From Streptomyces sp. TRM68416 (lineage in GTDB: Bacteria; Actinomycetota; Actinomycetes; Streptomycetales; Streptomycetaceae): a stretch of DNA of 64,000 nucleotides. Every line of letters starts with the position of its first letter. The stretch's first letter is position 1. Shown here piece by piece: positions 60,585 to 64,000 of this stretch. The position numbers and the translations under genes were made by a program. The notes beneath the pieces are model-generated. The model searched no databases. It saw only the letters and a list, made by a program, of their open reading frames with translations, and had not been told where the DNA came from. The stretch covers positions 1 through 64,000 of the forward strand of contig NZ_JACVWU010000027.1 in the NCBI RefSeq assembly GCF_014596915.1. Reading direction: 5' to 3'.

Positions 60585-62540
60585 TCATCCGCCTACGGTC
60601 GCCGTTGACGACGTCGGCTGCTGGAGGAGGGCGGCGGGCAGGGCGACGTAGGCGGTGACGCCCGTGCCCTGGGTGGGGCGGAGTTCGGCGTGGGCGCCGA
60701 GGCGGGCGGCGAGGGCGCCGACGACGTGGTGGCCGAGGAAGCGGGTGGGGGCGGTCAGGAGGGTGTCGCCACGGCCGGACAGGACGGCGTTGGCCGCGGC
60801 CATGCGTTCGGGGGTCATCCCGAAGCCGCGGTCCACGACGGCGAGGCAGTACTCGGCGCCGTCGCGCCAGCCGTGGATCTCCACGGGCTGCGTGGGCGGG
60901 CTGAACATCAGGGCGTTCTCCACCAGTTCGGCGAGGAGGTGGGAGAGTTCGGCGACGCAGTGGCCGCGTACGCCGCACTGCTCGACCCCGGCCGCGACGA
61001 CCCGCTGGTACTGCTCGACCTCCGCGACGGCCGACCGGACGACGTCGGTGACGGCGATCGTGCCCTTCCAGGAGCGTGCCGGGGACTCCTCGCCGGCGAG
61101 CACCAGCAGGGACTCGGCGTTGCGGCGCATACGGGTGGCGAGGTGGTCGAGTTCGAAGAGCTCGGCGAGGGCGTCGGGGTCGAGTTCCTGGCTCTCCAGG
61201 GTGGTGATCAGGCCGAGCTGGCGGTTGAGCAGGGTCTGGTTGCGGCGGCCGAGGCTGGCCAGGGACTCGGTGCTGTTGCGGCGCAGGACGGCCTGTTCGG
61301 CGGCGAGGCCCACGGCGGTGTTCTCGACGTTGCGCAGGGCGGCGGCCAGGCGGGTGATCTCCCGTGCACCGCCGGTGAGTTCGGGCGGTGCGGGGGCGGC
61401 CGGGGGCGGGGTGTCGGGGTCGGCGTGCTGGGTGCGGCGCACGGCGTCCGGCAGACGGGTGCCGGCGACCGCGTCGGCCTCGTCGGCGAGGGCGCCCAGC
61501 GGGCGGGTGATGGAGCGGGCCGAGAAGACGGCGAGCGCGGTGGCGACGGCGAGGATCAGCGCGCCGAGCGCGAGGAAGCCGAGGAGTTCGCGGGTGGCGG
61601 CGGCCCCGGTCCGCGTGGCGCGGTCGCGCACCTCGTCGCCGACCTGTTTCTGCACGTCGTGCAGGTCGTCGACGAGTGCCGTCATGTCGGTCCACCAGCG
61701 TGCGGGGGCCACGGACAGGGCGGAGCCGTCGGCGCCGCGCTCGGCCTGCTTCTCGTAGCCGGAGACCCGGCGGGCGGCGGCGCTCGCGAAGGCCGCGTCG
61801 AGCGCGGACTCCTGCTCCGGCGAGGCGAGTTGGCGGAACTGGGTGAGGGCGGCGACGCGGGTGGCGCGCACCTCGGTGAAGGCGAGGTACTCGCCGGAGC
61901 GGAACCGGCCGGCGGCGAACACGCCGTTGAGGGAGCCGCGTTCGAGCGCGACGGCCTCGGTGGCGCGGGCCAGGGCCTGGAGCGCCTGGACGCCCTGCGC
62001 GGTGCGGCGGTCGCCGCCGGGGGCGCCCGCGGACTCGGCGTCGATCAGGGCGGTGACGGCCTTGGTGTAGGCGTTGAGGGTGTCGGTGCGGGCGGCGGTG
62101 CCGGCGTCGACGGAGGCGCGGACGGTGGTGAGGGCGGCGAGGGGGCGACGGGCGGCGTCGAGGGCGTCGGCGGCGGCGTCCGGCAGTGCGCCGCCGTCGT
62201 CGGCGAGCGCCGCCCGCAGCTTCTCGCGGGCCCGGTCGGTACGGCCGCGCTGCTCGCGCAGCTCGTCGCGGTACGCGGTGGCGCCGCCCAACAGGCCGCT
62301 GGTGAGGCCCCGTTCGCGCTGCACCTCGCGGACCAGGCCCTGGACGCGGAGCAGCACCCCGACGTGGGTCTCGGTCGCGCGGGCCGCGGAGTAGTCGGTG
62401 ACCCGGTCGGCGGCGCCGATGCCGATCAGGGTCAGCAGCAGGCAGGTCGGGACGGCCAGGACGATGGCCATACGGCCGCGAATGGTGTTCCAGCCGGGAA
62501 GAGCGGCCGGGCGGAGGGTCGTCAGTACATTCCCCGTCAT
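60585..62540 (-). CDS. NIT-domain sensor kinase-like protein
   Basis: 651 aa. A first membrane helix (AIVLAVPTCLLLTLIGIG), a large extracytoplasmic nitrate/nitrite-sensing (NIT) domain with VQRERGLTSGLLGG, a second helix (LLGFLALGALILAVATALAVF), HAMP, then a histidine-kinase-like part and an ATPase (LAELVENALMFS, VVDRGFGMTPERM). This is the large Streptomyces family related to CvnA proteins of conservon operons; no cvnB-D genes follow here. Confidence 0.88.
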   Translation of the reverse strand: MTGNVLTTLRPAALPGWNTIRGRMAIVLAVPTCLLLTLIGIGAADRVTDYSAARATETHVGVLLRVQGLVREVQRERGLTSGLLGGATAYRDELREQRGRTDRAREKLRAALADDGGALPDAAADALDAARRPLAALTTVRASVDAGTAARTDTLNAYTKAVTALIDAESAGAPGGDRRTAQGVQALQALARATEAVALERGSLNGVFAAGRFRSGEYLAFTEVRATRVAALTQFRQLASPEQESALDAAFASAAARRVSGYEKQAERGADGSALSVAPARWWTDMTALVDDLHDVQKQVGDEVRDRATRTGAAATRELLGFLALGALILAVATALAVFSARSITRPLGALADEADAVAGTRLPDAVRRTQHADPDTPPPAAPAPPELTGGAREITRLAAALRNVENTAVGLAAEQAVLRRNSTESLASLGRRNQTLLNRQLGLITTLESQELDPDALAELFELDHLATRMRRNAESLLVLAGEESPARSWKGTIAVTDVVRSAVAEVEQYQRVVAAGVEQCGVRGHCVAELSHLLAELVENALMFSPPTQPVEIHGWRDGAEYCLAVVDRGFGMTPERMAAANAVLSGRGDTLLTAPTRFLGHHVVGALAARLGAHAELRPTQGTGVTAYVALPAALLQQPTSSTATVGG

Positions 62541-62707
62541 GCCCCGCGAGGCTACGGGCGGGGCGGTCAGGGCACGGTTTCTGAGCCGTAAGACGCCGGT
62601 ACACAGGAACTCACCCGTGGGCGGGGCGAGTTGTGAAGGACGGACAGGTGACCACGTAATGAGACGGGGGCTGCGGAGGCGGGAATTACCGACCTAACGT
62701 TCGGTCC
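62541..62707. other. Divergent intergenic region
   Basis: 167 bp between the divergent NIT-kinase and DUF3291 genes, which must hold both promoters. No clear consensus element stands out beyond a somewhat A+T-richer stretch before 62700. Confidence 0.35.
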
Positions 62708-63217
62708 ATGACTGAGCCGACCGTCTCCTTCGAACTCGCCCAGGTCAACATCGCCCGCCTCAAGGCCCCGCTGGACTCACCGCAATTGAAGGACTTCGTC
62801 GACGCCCTGGACCCCGTGAACGCCGATGCCGACGAAGCGGAGGGATTCGTCTGGCGGCTCCAGAGCGAGGTGGGCGACGCGACGGACATCGCCGTCTTCG
62901 GGGACGAGTGGCTGATCATCAACATGTCGGTGTGGCGGGACCCGAACGCCCTGACCGCGTTCATGTACCAGGGGCGGCACCGGGAGATGCTCGCCCGCCG
63001 CCGGGACTGGTTCGAGCGCGTGCAGGAGGCGATGGTGGCCCTGTGGTGGGTCCCGGCGGGCCACCGCCCGACGGTCGCCGAGGCGGAGGCGCGCCTGCTG
63101 CACCTGCGCGCGCACGGACCGACGCCGTACGCCTTCACCCTGCGCACGTCGTTCCCGGCGCAGGGGGCGGAGCCGGTTCCGCTGGAGGTTCCGGAGGGGC
63201 TCGGCTGCTCGGCCTAG
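62708..63217 (+). CDS. DUF3291 family protein
   Basis: 169 aa with the DUF3291 dimeric-barrel features: FELAQVNIARLKAPLDSPQ, NADADEAEGFVWRLQ, INMSVWRDPNALTAFMY and RRRDWFERV. Function in bacteria unknown, possibly a small-ligand-binding or monooxygenase-like fold. Its stop overlaps that of the convergent gene. Confidence 0.85.
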   Translation: MTEPTVSFELAQVNIARLKAPLDSPQLKDFVDALDPVNADADEAEGFVWRLQSEVGDATDIAVFGDEWLIINMSVWRDPNALTAFMYQGRHREMLARRRDWFERVQEAMVALWWVPAGHRPTVAEAEARLLHLRAHGPTPYAFTLRTSFPAQGAEPVPLEVPEGLGCSA

Positions 63218-64000
63218 CCTCCGGATCCGGGCAGCGCCTCTCTGCGTCGCAGCCAGGTCGCCGGTACGCCGTCGACGCCCGTGCGGGCGGCCACGATGCC
63301 GCCCGTGATGGCGCAGGTGGTGTCGACGTCGCCGAAGCCCTCGGCGGTGGTCCACAGGGCGGAGAGCAGGTCGTCGGGGTGCCGGGCGGCGGACCAGACG
63401 GCGAAGGGGACGGTGTCGTCGGCGCGGATGCGCTGACCGTTGCCGAGGAGGTCGGAGGCCTTCCACGGTTCGGTGGCGAAGGCGAGGCCGGCGGCGCGGC
63501 CGAGGCCGTCCCGTACGGCGCTGTCGGGCGTCAGCGCGGCCACCGCGCCGAGGTCGAGCTCTCCTCGTACGGAGAGGGCGGCGGCCACGGCCACGGCGAC
63601 CGCGCCCGCGATGCCCTCCGGGTGGGCGTGGGTGACCTCGGCGGACCGGGTCGCCTGCTCGACCACGCGCGACAGGTCGGCGTGGAACCACGCGCCCAGG
63701 GGGGCCACCCGCATCGCGGCGCCGTTGCCCAGGCTGCCCTCGCCGCCGAAGAGGTCACGGGCGAACTCGGGCCAGCGGTCCGGCTCCTGGAGCAGGCGGG
63801 GCAGGAGCTGGTGCATGCCGTGGCCGTAGCCGCGGGCCGGGTCGGCGTCGTAGCCGAGTGCGAAGGCCAGGGCGAGTTCCCGCTGCCGTATCTCCCCGTG
63901 CTCGTCCAGCACCCTCAGCACACCGAGCGCCATCGCCGTGTCGTCGGTCCAGTGCCAGTCCGGCTCCTCGGGCACACGGCGGGCGCGGACCTCGTCGTAG
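63214..64000 (-). CDS. ADP-ribosylglycohydrolase family protein (5' end outside window)
   Basis: At least 262 residues; the frame runs off the right edge, so the start is missing. Metal-binding signatures of the family are WTDDTAMALGVL near the visible start and GFGDVDTTCAITGGIVAA near the end, with LGNGAAMRVAPLGAW between. Members remove ADP-ribose from proteins or nucleic acids (DraG-like). Confidence 0.9.
   Translation of the reverse strand, partial: YDEVRARRVPEEPDWHWTDDTAMALGVLRVLDEHGEIRQRELALAFALGYDADPARGYGHGMHQLLPRLLQEPDRWPEFARDLFGGEGSLGNGAAMRVAPLGAWFHADLSRVVEQATRSAEVTHAHPEGIAGAVAVAVAAALSVRGELDLGAVAALTPDSAVRDGLGRAAGLAFATEPWKASDLLGNGQRIRADDTVPFAVWSAARHPDDLLSALWTTAEGFGDVDTTCAITGGIVAARTGVDGVPATWLRRREALPGSGG

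Overview
The base composition (about 70% G+C), frequent GTG starts, and the whiJ-like regulators, NIT-domain sensor kinase, Ku with a lysine-rich tail and SEDS/PBP pairs all point to a Streptomyces chromosome. The window is a defence island of about 50.7 kb joined on its right to ordinary chromosomal core genes.

Boundaries. Near 492-539 lies the 3' part of a tRNA-Arg(CCG), from the anticodon loop to the discriminator base, followed by its terminator hairpin. A degenerate second copy of the last tRNA bases plus terminator lies at 51244-51345. Between them sits the island. Left of the first copy is the 3' end of an Mrr-type restriction endonuclease gene, so another island appears to be stacked at the same tRNA site.

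Decayed left flank (0.5-7.3 kb). This part holds a TRADD-N-associated-type membrane protein and a tyrosine integrase killed by a frameshift and by loss of its catalytic tyrosine. It also holds an xis gene, a replication/ATPase pseudogene, the scar of a second DISARM operon (start of drmA, 3' half of drmB, whole drmC), and a Phd antitoxin whose Fic toxin is broken.

DISARM (7.5-34.8 kb). Two Ser/Thr kinases precede drmD and drmMI. They are followed by a CoiA-like zinc protein. A whiJ-like trio (DUF397, XRE regulator, anti-sigma-type ATPase) and a divergent gene of unknown function separate these from drmA-drmB-drmC. Downstream are a putative PD-(D/E)XK nuclease and a RelE-UvrD fusion helicase. 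This is a class 1 DISARM with several accessory genes not in the textbook operon.

pPIWI-RE region (34.9-51.0 kb). A GmrSD-like DUF262/DUF1524 protein with an alkyltransferase-like domain, an HTH-N6-adenine methylase and a third kinase (with a TPR-like tail) precede a Cas4-like nuclease, the pPIWI-RE REase, a DinG-type helicase and the pPIWI-RE protein. The pPIWI-RE gene is split by one extra base in a run of seven C.

A 15-bp near-palindrome, consensus GTGAACTRAGTMMAC, lies upstream of drmD, drmA, the HTH-methylase and the kinase/Cas4-like divergent pair. It could be the operator of a shared regulator tying both systems together.

Core chromosome (51.4-64 kb). Ku and the LigD-type polymerase (NHEJ), a NERD protein, a protein phosphatase, a lipoprotein with a sensor kinase, an SH3-domain secreted protein, an FtsW/RodA-PBP pair, a NIT-domain sensor kinase, a DUF3291 protein and an ADP-ribosylglycohydrolase that runs off the end. 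No CRISPR array, rRNA gene or intact tRNA was seen.
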